DNA of 64,000 nucleotides from Boswellia sacra (Eukaryota; Streptophyta; Magnoliopsida; Sapindales; Burseraceae), in contig SNVD02011092.1 in NCBI GenBank assembly GCA_013180625.2, positions 310,001-374,000 of the forward strand. Reading direction: 5' to 3'. Below the pieces are notes generated by a model. That model ran no database searches. It was not told the origin of the DNA and saw only the letters and a list, made by a program, of their open reading frames with translations. The position numbers were made by a program, and so were the translations under genes. This document shows, in pieces, positions 37,801 through 47,102 of this stretch (position 1 is the first letter of the stretch; every line of letters starts with the position of its first letter).

Positions 37801-38060
37801 ATCGATCTCTAAAGGGCAGGAAGAGGTTGCCAAACCAACACCTAGCGAAGAGTAAACCAAATCCTCATCTGTGCCTCCATTTCCTCAAGCATTAACTACA
37901 CAAGAGAAGCCAACTCACAATTCTGAAATCTTTGAAATTTTCAAACAGGTAAAGGTCAACATTCCCTTTGCTTGATGTAATCAAACAGGTACCTTCTTAC
38001 GTAAAATTTTTGAAAGACTTGTGAACTGTGAAAAGAAAACTGAATGTGAAAAAGAACGTC
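34878..38060 (+). pseudogene. Gag of element A, broken and split by a solo LTR
   Basis: The retrotransposon gag domain is visible at 35177-35659: YSHLKLFEDVYSSYTD, LKDKARTWLQNL, FPAHRTNSLKRQISDF, GETLYQCWDRYKELLNTCPH. A zinc-finger-like CIICDDNDQSTDDCP follows at about 35838. Defects include a deletion causing early termination near 35080, a TAG in place of Trp at 35657-35659, the solo LTR at 36096-37488, a TAA at 37853-37855, and further stops near 38000-38070 before the protease. Gag would form the virus-like particle. In B the same residues are joined without the LTR. Confidence 0.85.
36096..37488 (-). mobile_element. Solo LTR inserted in gag of element A
   Basis: 1393 bp, reverse orientation, starting TGACACATCCGAAAAAAGGA and ending AAGTGTTCATCA. 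It is flanked by the perfect 5-bp duplication TGCTC (36091-36095 and 37489-37493). The empty site survives in element B at about 51238-51262. It belongs to the same LTR family as the host element's own LTRs and has a small local triplication of the AAGGCCAAGAT word near 36833-36885. Confidence 0.95.
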
Positions 38061-38105
38061 TTTCTAGTAGAGTAGGTAAGTGCTATTCTTCAAAATAATA
38101 ATACA

Positions 38106-38564
38106 GTGAAATATAAGGATCCAGGTTGTCCTACAATTTCATGTGTTATTGGAGACCATAAAATTGAACAAGCTTTACTTGATCTTGGTGCTATTGTGAA
38201 TTTGCTTCCATACTCGATTTTTCAAAAACTCAATCTAAGTGAGTTAAAACCGACTTCTGTGACTCTTTTGCTTGCTGATAGATCAATTAAAGTACCAAGA
38301 GGAGTAGTAGAAGATGTATTAGTTCAAGTCGATAAATTCATTTACCCAGTGGATTTTATCGTCTTGGACACACAACCAGTAGAAGTAAGCAATTCAATTC
38401 CTGTTATTTTAGGGCGTCCATTTCTAGCTACCTCTAATGCTTTGATTAATTGCAGGAATGGAGTCATGAACCTATCATTTGGGAACATGACATTGGAACT
38501 TAATGTTTTTAATATGTGCAAACAACCAAATGAAGAAGAAGATGAAATTGACGAGCCAATGTAA
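38106..38564 (+). CDS. Aspartic protease region of element A
   Basis: An open stretch of 152 codons with the Athila-type protease signature: CVIGDHKIEQALLDLGA followed by NLLPYSIFQKL, where DLGA stands for the usual D-S/T-G-A, and later VILGRPFLATSNALI. It would cleave the gag-pol polyprotein. It is part of a larger broken polyprotein; the ATG is simply the first Met in the open stretch. Confidence 0.8.
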   Translation: MKYKDPGCPTISCVIGDHKIEQALLDLGAIVNLLPYSIFQKLNLSELKPTSVTLLLADRSIKVPRGVVEDVLVQVDKFIYPVDFIVLDTQPVEVSNSIPVILGRPFLATSNALINCRNGVMNLSFGNMTLELNVFNMCKQPNEEEDEIDEPM

Positions 38565-38574
38565 TTGATCTATT

Positions 38575-39870
38575 GTGGAAGATCACATCCAAAAAGGGAG
38601 TTCTTCTGACCCTTTGGAAACTTGTCTAGTGAATTCATTAGAATCAAGTATGGAACTAGAGTCTGATCTTTCTTATATATGCTCTTTATTGGATTGTGCA
38701 CAGGTGATGGAAAAAGGCTCAAAATCAAGATTTGAAGAATTGGGGCAAATGAATGAAAGCAAGGAAGAGGAAGCTCCCAAGTTAGAATTGAAGCCCTTAC
38801 CTGAAGGACTGAAATATGCATATCTTGGGGAGAATCAGATATATCCGGTGGTAATTTCTTCATCCCTCACATGCGAGCAACAAGGTAAGTTGATAGAAGT
38901 GCTTAAAAGGCATAAAAATGCAATTGGTTGGACTTTAAAAGATATACAAGGCATTAACCCTTTAATTTGCACACATAGAATACATTTAGAGGAAAATGCC
39001 AAAACATCTCAACAACCTCAAAGAAGATTAAATCCACATATGAAAGAGGTTATTAGGGCTGAAGTTCTTAAACTACTTGATGTGGGAATTATCTACCCTA
39101 TTTCTGATAGCAAGTGGGTAAGCCCTACACAAGTAGTACCTAAGAAATCTGGCATTACAGTAGTTAAAAATGAAAAGGGGGAATCATTGCCAACCAGAGT
39201 CTCATCTAGTTGGAGGATGTGCATTCATTATAGAAAATTAAATGTTGTCACCAGAAAAGACCATTTTCTCTTACCATTTCTTGACCAAATTCTTGAAAGA
39301 GTAGCAGGGCACTCCTACTATTACTTTCTTGATGGATACTCAGGCTATTACCAAATTCCCATTGCACTTGAAGACCAAGAAAAGACCACATTCACGTGCC
39401 CCTTCGACACTTTTGCATTTAGGAGAATGCCTTTCGGACTTTGTAATGCCCCAGTCACTTTTCAAAGATGCATGTTAAGCATTTTCAGTGACATGGTTGA
39501 GCATTGTTTAGAAGTTTTCATGGATGATTTAACTGTCTTTGGAAACTCTTTTGATAATTGTCTTGAAAATTTAGAAAAAGTCCTAAAAAGGTGTGTGGAA
39601 AAAGGTCTTATTTTGAATTGGGAAAAATGCCATTATATGGTCACTTCGGGAATTGTCTTAGGCCATGTGGTGTCTTCTAAGGGAATTGAAGTTGACAAAG
39701 CAAAAATGAAATTAATTTCCCATTTGCCTCCACCAAAAACAGTCAAAGAGGTTCGTTCATTCTTAGGGCATGCTGGATTTTATAGGAGGTACATAAGAAA
39801 TTTTAGTGCTATATCTAAACCTCTTTGTAACCTCTTAATAAAAGACACTTCTTTTGAATGGACTCAATAA
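38575..39870 (+). CDS. Reverse transcriptase region of element A
   Basis: A 431-codon open segment with the gypsy RT landmarks: RRLNPHMKEVIRAEVLKLLD, WVSPTQVVPKKSG, WRMCIHYRKLN, YYYFLDGYSGYYQIPIA, FGLCNAPVTFQRCM, the active-site box VFMDDLTVFG (FMDD form), LGHVVSSKGIEVD and [16 protein letters not shown]. It ends at TAA (39868-39870) in FEWTQ*CQNAL, where Glu or Gln would be expected. The same stop is found in B. Confidence 0.9.
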   Translation: MEDHIQKGSSSDPLETCLVNSLESSMELESDLSYICSLLDCAQVMEKGSKSRFEELGQMNESKEEEAPKLELKPLPEGLKYAYLGENQIYPVVISSSLTCEQQGKLIEVLKRHKNAIGWTLKDIQGINPLICTHRIHLEENAKTSQQPQRRLNPHMKEVIRAEVLKLLDVGIIYPISDSKWVSPTQVVPKKSGITVVKNEKGESLPTRVSSSWRMCIHYRKLNVVTRKDHFLLPFLDQILERVAGHSYYYFLDGYSGYYQIPIALEDQEKTTFTCPFDTFAFRRMPFGLCNAPVTFQRCMLSIFSDMVEHCLEVFMDDLTVFGNSFDNCLENLEKVLKRCVEKGLILNWEKCHYMVTSGIVLGHVVSSKGIEVDKAKMKLISHLPPPKTVKEVRSFLGHAGFYRRYIRNFSAISKPLCNLLIKDTSFEWTQ

Positions 39871-40324
39871 TGTCAAAATGCCCTTGATAAATTTATTGGA
39901 CTTTTAACAACTGCTCCAATTATGCAATCTCCTGATTGGTCCTTGCCTTTTGAATTGATGTGTGATGCAAGTGACTATGCCATTGGTGCTATCTTAGGAC
40001 AAAGAAAAGAAGGTAAGCCTTATGTCATATACTATGCAAGTAGGACTTTAAATGATGCGCAAATGAATTACACAACAACTGAAAAAGAACTACGTACAGT
40101 AGTATTTGCATTGGACAAATTTCGTTCTTATTTGATTGATTCTCCCACAATTGTTTACACTGACCATGCAGCTGTGAGATATTTAATGTCTAAACAGGAT
40201 GCAAAACCTAGATTTATACGGTAGATCTTATTGCTCCAAGAATTCAACATCACAATAAAGGATAAGAAAGGAGCCGAAAATGTCGTTGCTGATCATCTTT
40301 CAAGACTAACGACAGAGACGTTAA
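39871..40324 (+). pseudogene. RNase H region of element A
   Basis: [40 protein letters not shown] and [12 protein letters not shown] carry the D-E-D type residues of RNase HI in gypsy elements. A TAG replaces Trp at 40222-40224 (FIR*ILLLQ; B has RWILLLQ) and the frame shifts near 40330. Confidence 0.85.
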
Positions 40325-41674
40325 TTGAAACTTTCACCTATCAATGATTCTTTTACTGATGAATTTTTATTTTCTATTGCTACTGTACCTTGGTTTGCTA
40401 ACATTGTAAATTTTCTTGCGACAGGGAAAATGCCACCTCATTGGAATGCTCAAGACAAAAGAACATTTTTAACCGAGGTGAAAAATTTTTACTGGGATGA
40501 CCCATATCTGTTCAAATATTATCCAGACCAAATAATGAGAAGATGTATACCCGACAATGAGGTAAGTAGTGTCCTTAAACTTTGTCATTTTCGAAGCCCA
40601 TGTGGAGGACATTTTTTATCTAGAAAAACAGCTGCTAAGATCTTACAATGTGGATTTTATTGGCCCACCTTATTTAAGGATGCACATGCATTTTGCAAAA
40701 CGTGTGAAAATTGTCAAAAATTGGGATCTATTTCAAAAAGAAACATGATGCCCTTAAATCCCATTCTTGTCGTTGAAATCTTTGACTGTTGGGGTATTGA
40801 TTTTATGGGACCTTTTCCACCGTCATTTGATTTTGTGTACATCCTTATTGCAGTAGACTATGTTTCAAAATGGGTCGAGGCAATTCCATGTCGAAACAAT
40901 GATCACAAACAGTTGTCAAATTCTTGAAAGAGAATATCTTGAGTAGATTTGGAATTCCTCGAGCCATTATTAGTGATGGAGGTACACATTTTTGTAACAA
41001 ACCATTTGAAACTTTAATGAAGAAATATGGAATAACCCATAAATTTCTACACCTTATCACCCACAAACAAGTGGACAAGTTGAATTAGCTAATAGGGAGA
41101 TAAAACAGATCTTAGAAAAAACGGTTAACCCAAATCGTAAAGATTGGTCTTTAAGACTTAATGATGCATTTTGGGCTTACCGAACTGCTTTTAAAACATC
41201 ATTGGGAATGTCTCCTTATAGATAGTTTATGGAAAACCTTGTCACTTGCCTGTGAAAATTGAGCATAAAGCTTATTGGGCCATTAAAACATTTAACACAA
41301 ACTTGAATGATGCTTGCAAGTTACGTAAACTCCAACTGAGTGAACTTGAAGAAATCAGGAACGAGGCTTATGAAAATTCCAAAATCTACAAAGAAAAAAT
41401 GAAGGTTTTTCATGACAAATTCATTGTTAGAAAATCTTTTGAACCTTCACAAAAAGTTCTTTTGTATAATTCAAGATTGCACTTGTTTCCTGGTAAACTT
41501 CGGTCTCGTTGGACGGGCCTTTCATTGTTAAAATGTTTTTTCCTCATGGGAGAGCTTGAAATCGAGAACCCAAAGAATGGTAATGTGTTTAAAGTTAATG
41601 GACAACGGTTAAAACCATTCTTTGAAAATTTTGACCAAAATGAAGAGTCCATTGCTTTAGTCGATCCTTTTTAA
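40325..41674 (+). pseudogene. Integrase of element A, frameshifted
   Basis: The zinc-binding part is visible ([32 protein letters not shown]), then the DDE core with [11 protein letters not shown]. One-base deletions relative to B near 40908 and 41043 and another near 41222 break the core. DGGTHFCNK and [20 protein letters not shown] follow in other frames. The C-terminal part at 41246-41674 is open ([30 protein letters not shown]). The enzyme would insert cDNA into the genome; this copy cannot. Confidence 0.85.
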
Positions 41675-41798
41675 GGATTGATATTTCCCGGTCAAAAGGC
41701 GGATACGGTACTCCGTGACTTTTAAAGTCGATTTTTCAGTTCCCTAAAAACTGTTGCTCACCCTGCATTCATTTTTCTTTCTTTTCTCGCATTTTCAC

Positions 41799-42344
41799 AT
41801 GGACACCATTCTCTCAAATCTGCACAAACATTTTCTCTCTCTTTCTCTAAATGATTTGCTTAAAATTTACAAAGCTCGTGCAGAAAGAGTAAGGATGTTG
41901 ATGCGTAAAGGTATGCTTGTTGAAGTAAGATGGTTAATCGAAGCGAAGGTTCGATTTTCTTATGAATTTTCAGATAATCTTGTTTCTCACATGCCAGGTA
42001 TGGGAAAAAGCTCTTACGCCAAAAAGCGAAGAGCGAAAAGGTTACAAGTTTGTCCCAAATGTGCAAGATGGACTTGTAACCAGCATTGCCGCTCTTTGGG
42101 ATATTTGTCTAATAATCGAGAGGATAAACTATAGTTCATCAAGAATGGACTGAGTAGGGAGTCTTTGGATGATATCCGAGTGACTCTTGAGACGCATTCT
42201 TGTGGACTTGTGCAGCGTGAAATTTTTAATTTGTGGACACAATTCCGAGATGAGCAGGAACGCTATAGTCTTGGGAAACTGACTCAAAACAACCCTGTTT
42301 GCCAGTTTATAAGAAAACTGGATGGGAAGCATATCCCCAACTCA
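41799..42344 (+). CDS. Cys-rich basic protein (viral NABP-like) with internal UAG
   Basis: The ORF from ATG 41799 (an upstream in-frame ATG at 41754 is possible) runs 111 codons to TAG at 42132-42134. Residues are mostly helical at first (LLKIYKARAERVRMLMRKGM, EVRWLIEAKV), then a Gly-x-Ser/Tyr-Ala/basic patch (GKSSYAKKRRAKR) and a cysteine cluster CPKCARWTCNQHC. From general knowledge this order, a basic YA-K/R-K/R-RRAK patch right before CxxC, resembles the small nucleic-acid-binding proteins of carla-like plant viruses. That is an inference needing an HMM search. After the UAG the same frame stays open for 69 more codons (FIKNGLSRESLDDI to KLDGKHIPNS, TAA at 42342-42344). It lies between integrase and LOG, the place of env-like genes in Athila elements. 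Copies exist in B and C. Confidence 0.55.
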
Positions 42345-42570
42345 TAAAAGGTGTTTAAGCCGTTTCTGGACGTAAAACCAGAGGAAGATGTGAGCCACAG
42401 TCACAACTACCTGTACATATGTATGCGTGCCATCATTTTTAAATTTTAATATCTCATAGCTGTCATTTTTGAATTTGTATCTTTTGTTTGACTTATGGTG
42501 TCTCATTTCATCATCTTTTTGAGTTTTTATGCATTATTGTCAACTTTTTCAACAAACAACCAAGCTACCT

Positions 42571-42652
42571 ATATAGATGTAATCATTAGCATACCTTTTT
42601 GCACTCGATAAATACCACATCTCTTGTTCTCTTCTTCAGACATAGTTAGAGA
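42571..42652 (+). promoter_or_regulatory. Possible splice acceptor or TATA box upstream of LOG
   Basis: A pyrimidine-rich run CTCTTGTTCTCTTCTTCAG, ending near 42638, stands about 25 nt before the LOG ATG and fits a 3' splice site that could yield a spliced LOG mRNA. CTATATAG (about 42571) and GATAAATA (about 42607) could instead act as TATA boxes. In B the acceptor AG is changed (TTCACAC). Inference only. Confidence 0.3.
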
Positions 42653-42663
42653 GTTGCATAAAC

Positions 42664-43314
42664 ATGGAGGGAACTTCAAAACGTCGAATCCAAAAGATAT
42701 GTGTATTCTATGGATCTCGACCTGGTAAAAGTGAAGAGTTTGTCAAGGCAGCAAATTATCTTGGTAGGCTACTGGCTGAAAGAAAGATTCATGTGGTTTA
42801 TGGGGGAGGTAGCCTCGGGTTAATGGGTTTTGTGTCAACAGCTGCACATGTAGGAGGTACTCAAGTTTTAGGAGTTATTCCTAAAGCTTTGGCTGTAGAA
42901 AGTATTGTTGGAAAAACGGTTGGGAAGGAGTTACAGGTCTCCTCTATGCATGAACGTATGGCACATATGCTCATCAATTCAGATGCCTTTATTGCTTTAC
43001 CAGGTGGCTTTGGTACTCTCGAAGAAATTTTTCAAATTGCCTCTTCGGCCCAACTGAATCTCCATCAAAAACCCATAGGTTTGTTGAATGTTAACAATTT
43101 CTTTGATCCTTTAATAATTTTTGTTGATGCAGCTGTGGAACAAAATTTTATCCCTCATTTGGTGAGACAGATCCTTTTTTCCGCCACTTCTGTTGGTGAG
43201 TTACTCGACAAATTACAAGCAGTTGAGTATGAACCTGACCCAGCTAGTACTCAAATTAATTGGTCAAGAGGGCAAAACAAAAAGTGCAAATTGGATCTGA
43301 ATCTCCGTTTGTAA
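42664..43314 (+). CDS. LOG: Intronless LOG (cytokinin riboside 5'-monophosphate phosphoribohydrolase) in element A
   Basis: 216 codons, complete and uninterrupted. LOG enzymes release active cytokinin bases from their riboside monophosphates in one step in the cytosol or nucleus. Landmarks: ICVFYGSRPG near residue 12, VVYGGGSLGLMG at 45-56, MHERMAHM with Arg98, and PGGFGTLEE with Glu121. Arg98 and Glu121 fall at the numbering used for the plant catalytic pair. Deviations from the usual RKAEMAR block (R-M-A-H-M) and from WAQL (S-A-Q-L here) could alter activity. Length equals plant LOGs, but those genes have several introns; this copy has none, so it came through RNA. The ATG context AAACATGG is good. 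It lies about 320 nt after the Cys-rich frame and belongs to the retrotransposon, not to a host locus. Confidence 0.9.
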   Translation: MEGTSKRRIQKICVFYGSRPGKSEEFVKAANYLGRLLAERKIHVVYGGGSLGLMGFVSTAAHVGGTQVLGVIPKALAVESIVGKTVGKELQVSSMHERMAHMLINSDAFIALPGGFGTLEEIFQIASSAQLNLHQKPIGLLNVNNFFDPLIIFVDAAVEQNFIPHLVRQILFSATSVGELLDKLQAVEYEPDPASTQINWSRGQNKKCKLDLNLRL

Positions 43315-44070
43315 TTTTTTTCTTTTCTTGTCTTTTATTTTTAGCATTTTATAAGTCTTTCAAGTCATCTCTCTTGAATAACAGAAGCTTCAGGTAATGT
43401 CTCCTATACTTTATCTCTCTACATTTAAACATTGAGGACAATGTTTCGTTTGATTGTGGGGAAGGATAGTAAACATAAGTATGTTTTGAATTTTCTTTTT
43501 CTTGAAAAAAAAAAAAGCGAGTTAGTAATTAGATTCAGAGTGCGGTGTAAGGAGTTCAAATCCTCTTGAGACGCATTCTGGGTCAGGAATGGCAGAGAAG
43601 GGAGGACCAGTTTGAACTCTTGAAACCCATTCTAACCAATTTGTCATTTTATTTTGATTTTGTGAACTCAATTTAGCTAACTTGATATTATTTAGTCTTG
43701 ATTTTTGAATTTTATAACAATGAGGTCTTATTCATTTCACTTTGAATTATTCAAATCTATGAACTCTCACAACCTTATCATTTAAAAATTGTGTGCTTAT
43801 GTACTCATTAAGCAAGTATTCATGAACCTTTCTTCACACACACACACATACCTTGATGCATGATTGTGGGTGGCGAAATGAAATGTTGTAATATTTGAGT
43901 TCTTTTGTTTTGTTTAGGATAACAACACAAAGGAAAGGGAAAGTTTAAAAAAAGAAAAAAAGAAAAAAAAAGTGAAAAAAAAAGAAAAAAAAAGAGAGAA
44001 AGCAATTGTGGATAAGTTTGGTCTCGTAGCCTCCTTAATTCGAGCAATTAAGCCCGAGGGGTGCCTCAAC
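43315..44070 (+). other. 3' untranslated region of element A
   Basis: Non-coding region. TTGAGGACAATGTTTCGTTT and TGTGGGGAAGG (43434-43467) are typical of the 3' part of Athila-like elements. A purine-rich A/G tract follows at 43940-44000. At 44048-44290 a ~170-bp unit containing CACCTAATACCCTAAG and GGGAG(C/T) words occurs twice. A 3' LTR should follow, but the palindrome centre replaces it. Confidence 0.7.
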
Positions 44071-44342
44071 ACCTAATACCCTAAGACCAACTGGTTTGGG
44101 AGCTATTGGCTCAAAGCTCGTTACATGGATTAAGGAGAAAGCTTAATGGGATTGAACATTATACTATTCACAAGTTGCAAAGCAAAAATAAAGCATCGGT
44201 AACCCGAGTCGTTAAGCTCGTAGGGGTGTCTTAACACCTAATACCCTAAGGCCAACTATTCTGGGAGTCATTAGCCTAAGGCTCGCTAAAGATGCGTTCC
44301 TCCAAAAAAAAAGGAAAGAAAGAAAAAAAAAAGAAGAAGAAA

Positions 44343-44394
<52 letters not shown>

Positions 44395-44666
44395 TTTCTT
44401 CTTCTTTTTTTTTTCTTTCTTTCCTTTTTTTTTGGAGGAACGCATCTTTAGCGAGCCTTAGGCTAATGACTCCCAGAATAGTTGGCCTTAGGGTATTAGG
44501 TGTTAAGACACCCCTACGAGCTTAACGACTCGGGTTACCGATGCTTTATTTTTGCTTTGCAACTTGTGAATAGTATAATGTTCAATCCCATTAAGCTTTC
44601 TCCTTAATCCATGTAACGAGCTTTGAGCCAATAGCTCCCAAACCAGTTGGTCTTAGGGTATTAGGT
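44071..44666. repeat. Perfect 596-bp palindrome core with AT run
   Basis: I compared the two halves base by base around the axis at 44368.5. They are identical from 44071 to 44666, including homopolymer lengths (A9/T9, A10/T10). The first mismatch is C44070 against A44667. The middle (44347-44390) is a pure AT-dinucleotide run that could extrude as a cruciform. Confidence 0.9.
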
Positions 44667-45423
44667 ATTGAGGCACCCCTCGGGCTTAATTGCTCGAATT
44701 AAGGAGGCTACGAGACCAAACTTATCCACAATTGCTTTCTCTCTTTTTTTTCACTTTTTTTTCTTTTTTTCTTTTTTCTTTTTTTTTTAAACACTTTCCC
44801 CTTCCTTTGTGTTGTTATCCTAAACAAAACAAAAGAACTCAAATATTACAACCTTTCATTTTGCCACCCACAATCATGCATCAAGGTATGTGTGTGTGTG
44901 TGAAGAAAGGTTCATGAATACTTGCTTAACGAGTACATAAGCACACAGTTTATTAAATGATAATGTTATGAGAGTTCATAGATTTGAATAATTCAAAGTG
45001 AAATGAATAAGACCTCATTGTTATAAAATTCAAAAATCAAGACTAAATAATATCAAGTTAGCTAAAATGAGTTCACAAAATCAAAATAAAATGACAAATT
45101 GATTATAATAGGTTTCAAGAGTTCAAACTGGTCCTCCTTACTCTGCCATTCCTGACCCAGAATGCGTTTGAAGAGGATTTGAACTCCTTACGCCGCACTC
45201 TGAATCTAATTACTAACTCGCTTTTTTTTTTTTCAAGAAAAAGAAAATTCAAAACATACTTATGTTTACTATCCTTCCCCACAATCAAACGAAACATTGT
45301 CCTCAATGTTTAAATGTAGAGAGATAAAGTATAGGAGACATTACCTGAAGCTTCTGTTATTCAAGAGAGATGACCTGAAAGACTTATAAAATGCTAAAAA
45401 TAAAAGACAAGAAAAGAAAAAAA
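44667..45423 (-). other. 3' untranslated region of element B
   Basis: Mirror of 43315-44070 with substitutions and small indels, including the pyrimidine tract at 44735-44790. No 3' LTR. Confidence 0.7.
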
Positions 45424-46074
45424 TTACAAACGGAGATTCAGATCCAATTTGCACTTTTTGTTTTGCCCTCTTGACCAATTAATTTAAGTACTAGCTGGGT
45501 CAGGTTCATACTCAACTGCTTGTAATTTGTCGAGTAACTCACCAGCAGAAGTGGCAGAAACAAGGATCTATCTCGCCGAATGAGGGATAAAATTTTGTTC
45601 CACAGCTGTATCAACAAAACTTATTAAAGGATCAAAGAAATTGTTAACATTCAACAAACCTATAGGTTTTTGATAGAGATTCAGTTGGGCCCAAGAGGCA
45701 ATTTGAAAAATTTCTTCGAGAGTACCAAAGCCACCTGGTAAAGCAATAAAAGCATATGAATTGATGAGCATATGTGCCATACGTTCATGCATAGAGGAGA
45801 CTTGTAACTCATGCCCAACCGTTTTTCTAACAATGCTTTCTATAGCCAAAGCTTTAGGAATAACTTCTAAAACTTGACTATCTCCTACGCGTGCAGCTCT
45901 TGACACACAACCCATTAACCCGAGGCTACCTCCCCCATAAACCACATGAATCTTTCTTTCAGCCAGTAGTCTACCAAGATAATTTGCTGCCTTGACAAAC
46001 TCTTCACTTTTACCCAGTCGTGATCCATAGAATACACATATCTTTTGGATTTGACGTTTTGAAGTTCCCTCCAT
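45424..46074 (-). pseudogene. LOG: LOG of element B, stopped at codon 169
   Basis: Same gene as 42664-43314 in reverse, intronless. It stays open from ATG (46074) for 168 codons, then a CAG to TAG change after FIPHSAR stops it. The remaining ~47 codons, to a TAA at 45426-45424, are recognisable with one more stop (PAST*INW). Arg98 and Glu121 are kept, and WAQL is retained where A has SAQL. About 17 residues differ from A, among them Asp107 to Tyr. The truncated protein would lack the last helices of the Rossmann-like fold. Confidence 0.9.
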
Positions 46075-46393
46075 GTTTATGCAACTCTCTAACTATGTGT
46101 GAAGAAGAGAACAAGAGATGTGGTATTTATGGAGTGCAAAAAGGTATGCTAATGATTACATCTATATATGTAGCTCGGTTGTTTGTTGAAAAAGTTGACA
46201 ATAATGCATAAAAACTCAAAAAAAGATGATGAAATGAGACACCATAAGTCAAACAAAAGATACAAATTCAAAAATGACAGCTATGAGATATTAAAATTTA
46301 AAAATGATGGCACGCATACATATGTACAGGTAGTTGTGACTGTGGCTCACATCTTCCTCTGGTTTTACGTCCAGAAACGGCTTAAACACCTTT

Positions 46394-46942
46394 CTATGAG
46401 TTGGGGATATGCTTCCCATCCAGTTTTCTTATAAACTGGCAAACAGGGTCGTTTTGAGTCAGATTCCCAAGACTATAGCGTTCCTGCTCATCTCGGAATT
46501 GTGTCCACAAATTAAAAATTTCACGCTGCACAAGTCCACAAGAATGCGTCTCAAGAGTCGCTCGGATATCATCCAAAGACTCCCTACTCAGTCCATTCTT
46601 GATGAACTATAGTTTATCCTCTCGATTATTAGACAAATATCCCAAGGAGCGGCAATGCTGGTTACAAGTCCATCTTGAACATCTGGGATAAACTTGTAAC
46701 CTTTTCGCTTTTTGCTTTTTGGCATAAGAGCTTTTTCCCATACCTGGCATGTGAGAAACAAGATTATCTGAAAATTCATAAGAAAATCAAACATTGGCTT
46801 CAATTAACCATCTTACTTCGACAGGCATACCCTTACGCATCAACATCCTTACTCTTTCTACGCGAGCTTTGTAAATTTTAAGCAAATCATTTGGAGGAAG
46901 AGAGGGAAAATGTTTGTGCAGATTTGAGAGAATGGTGTCCAT
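46394..46942 (-). pseudogene. Cys-rich NABP-like gene of element B
   Basis: Same as 41799-42344 in reverse. It starts MDTILSNLHKHFPSLPPNDL. Breaks: an Arg codon has become TGA (IEANV*FSYEF), and two of the cluster cysteines are changed (YPRCSRW). The UAG at the end of the first part (about 46609-46607) and the open frame behind it (FIKNGLSRESLDDI to KLDGKHIPNS) are kept. Confidence 0.7.
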
Positions 46943-47102
46943 GTGAAAATGCGAGAAAAGAAAGGAAAATGAATGCAAGGTGAGCAACAATTTTTAGGGA
47001 ACTGAAAAATCGACTTTAAAAGTCACGGAGTACCGTATCCGCCACTTGACCGGGAAATATCAATCCTTACAAATGATCGACTAAAGCAATGGACTCTTCA
47101 TT

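Noticed and set aside
42664..43314. LOG at 42664 as an ordinary host gene
   Set aside because: No introns, flanked by integrase and element 3' UTR, duplicated with the whole element in the other arm, and homologous in position in element C.
44212..44525. Two identical 77-aa frames on opposite strands rich in Lys and Tyr-Ile repeats
   Set aside because: They arise because the DNA is a perfect palindrome with homopolymer and AT runs; no coding signal.
46183..46434. 83-aa plus-strand frame between LOG B and its neighbour
   Set aside because: Lies antisense in the spacer of element B; no counterpart conserved in A or C.
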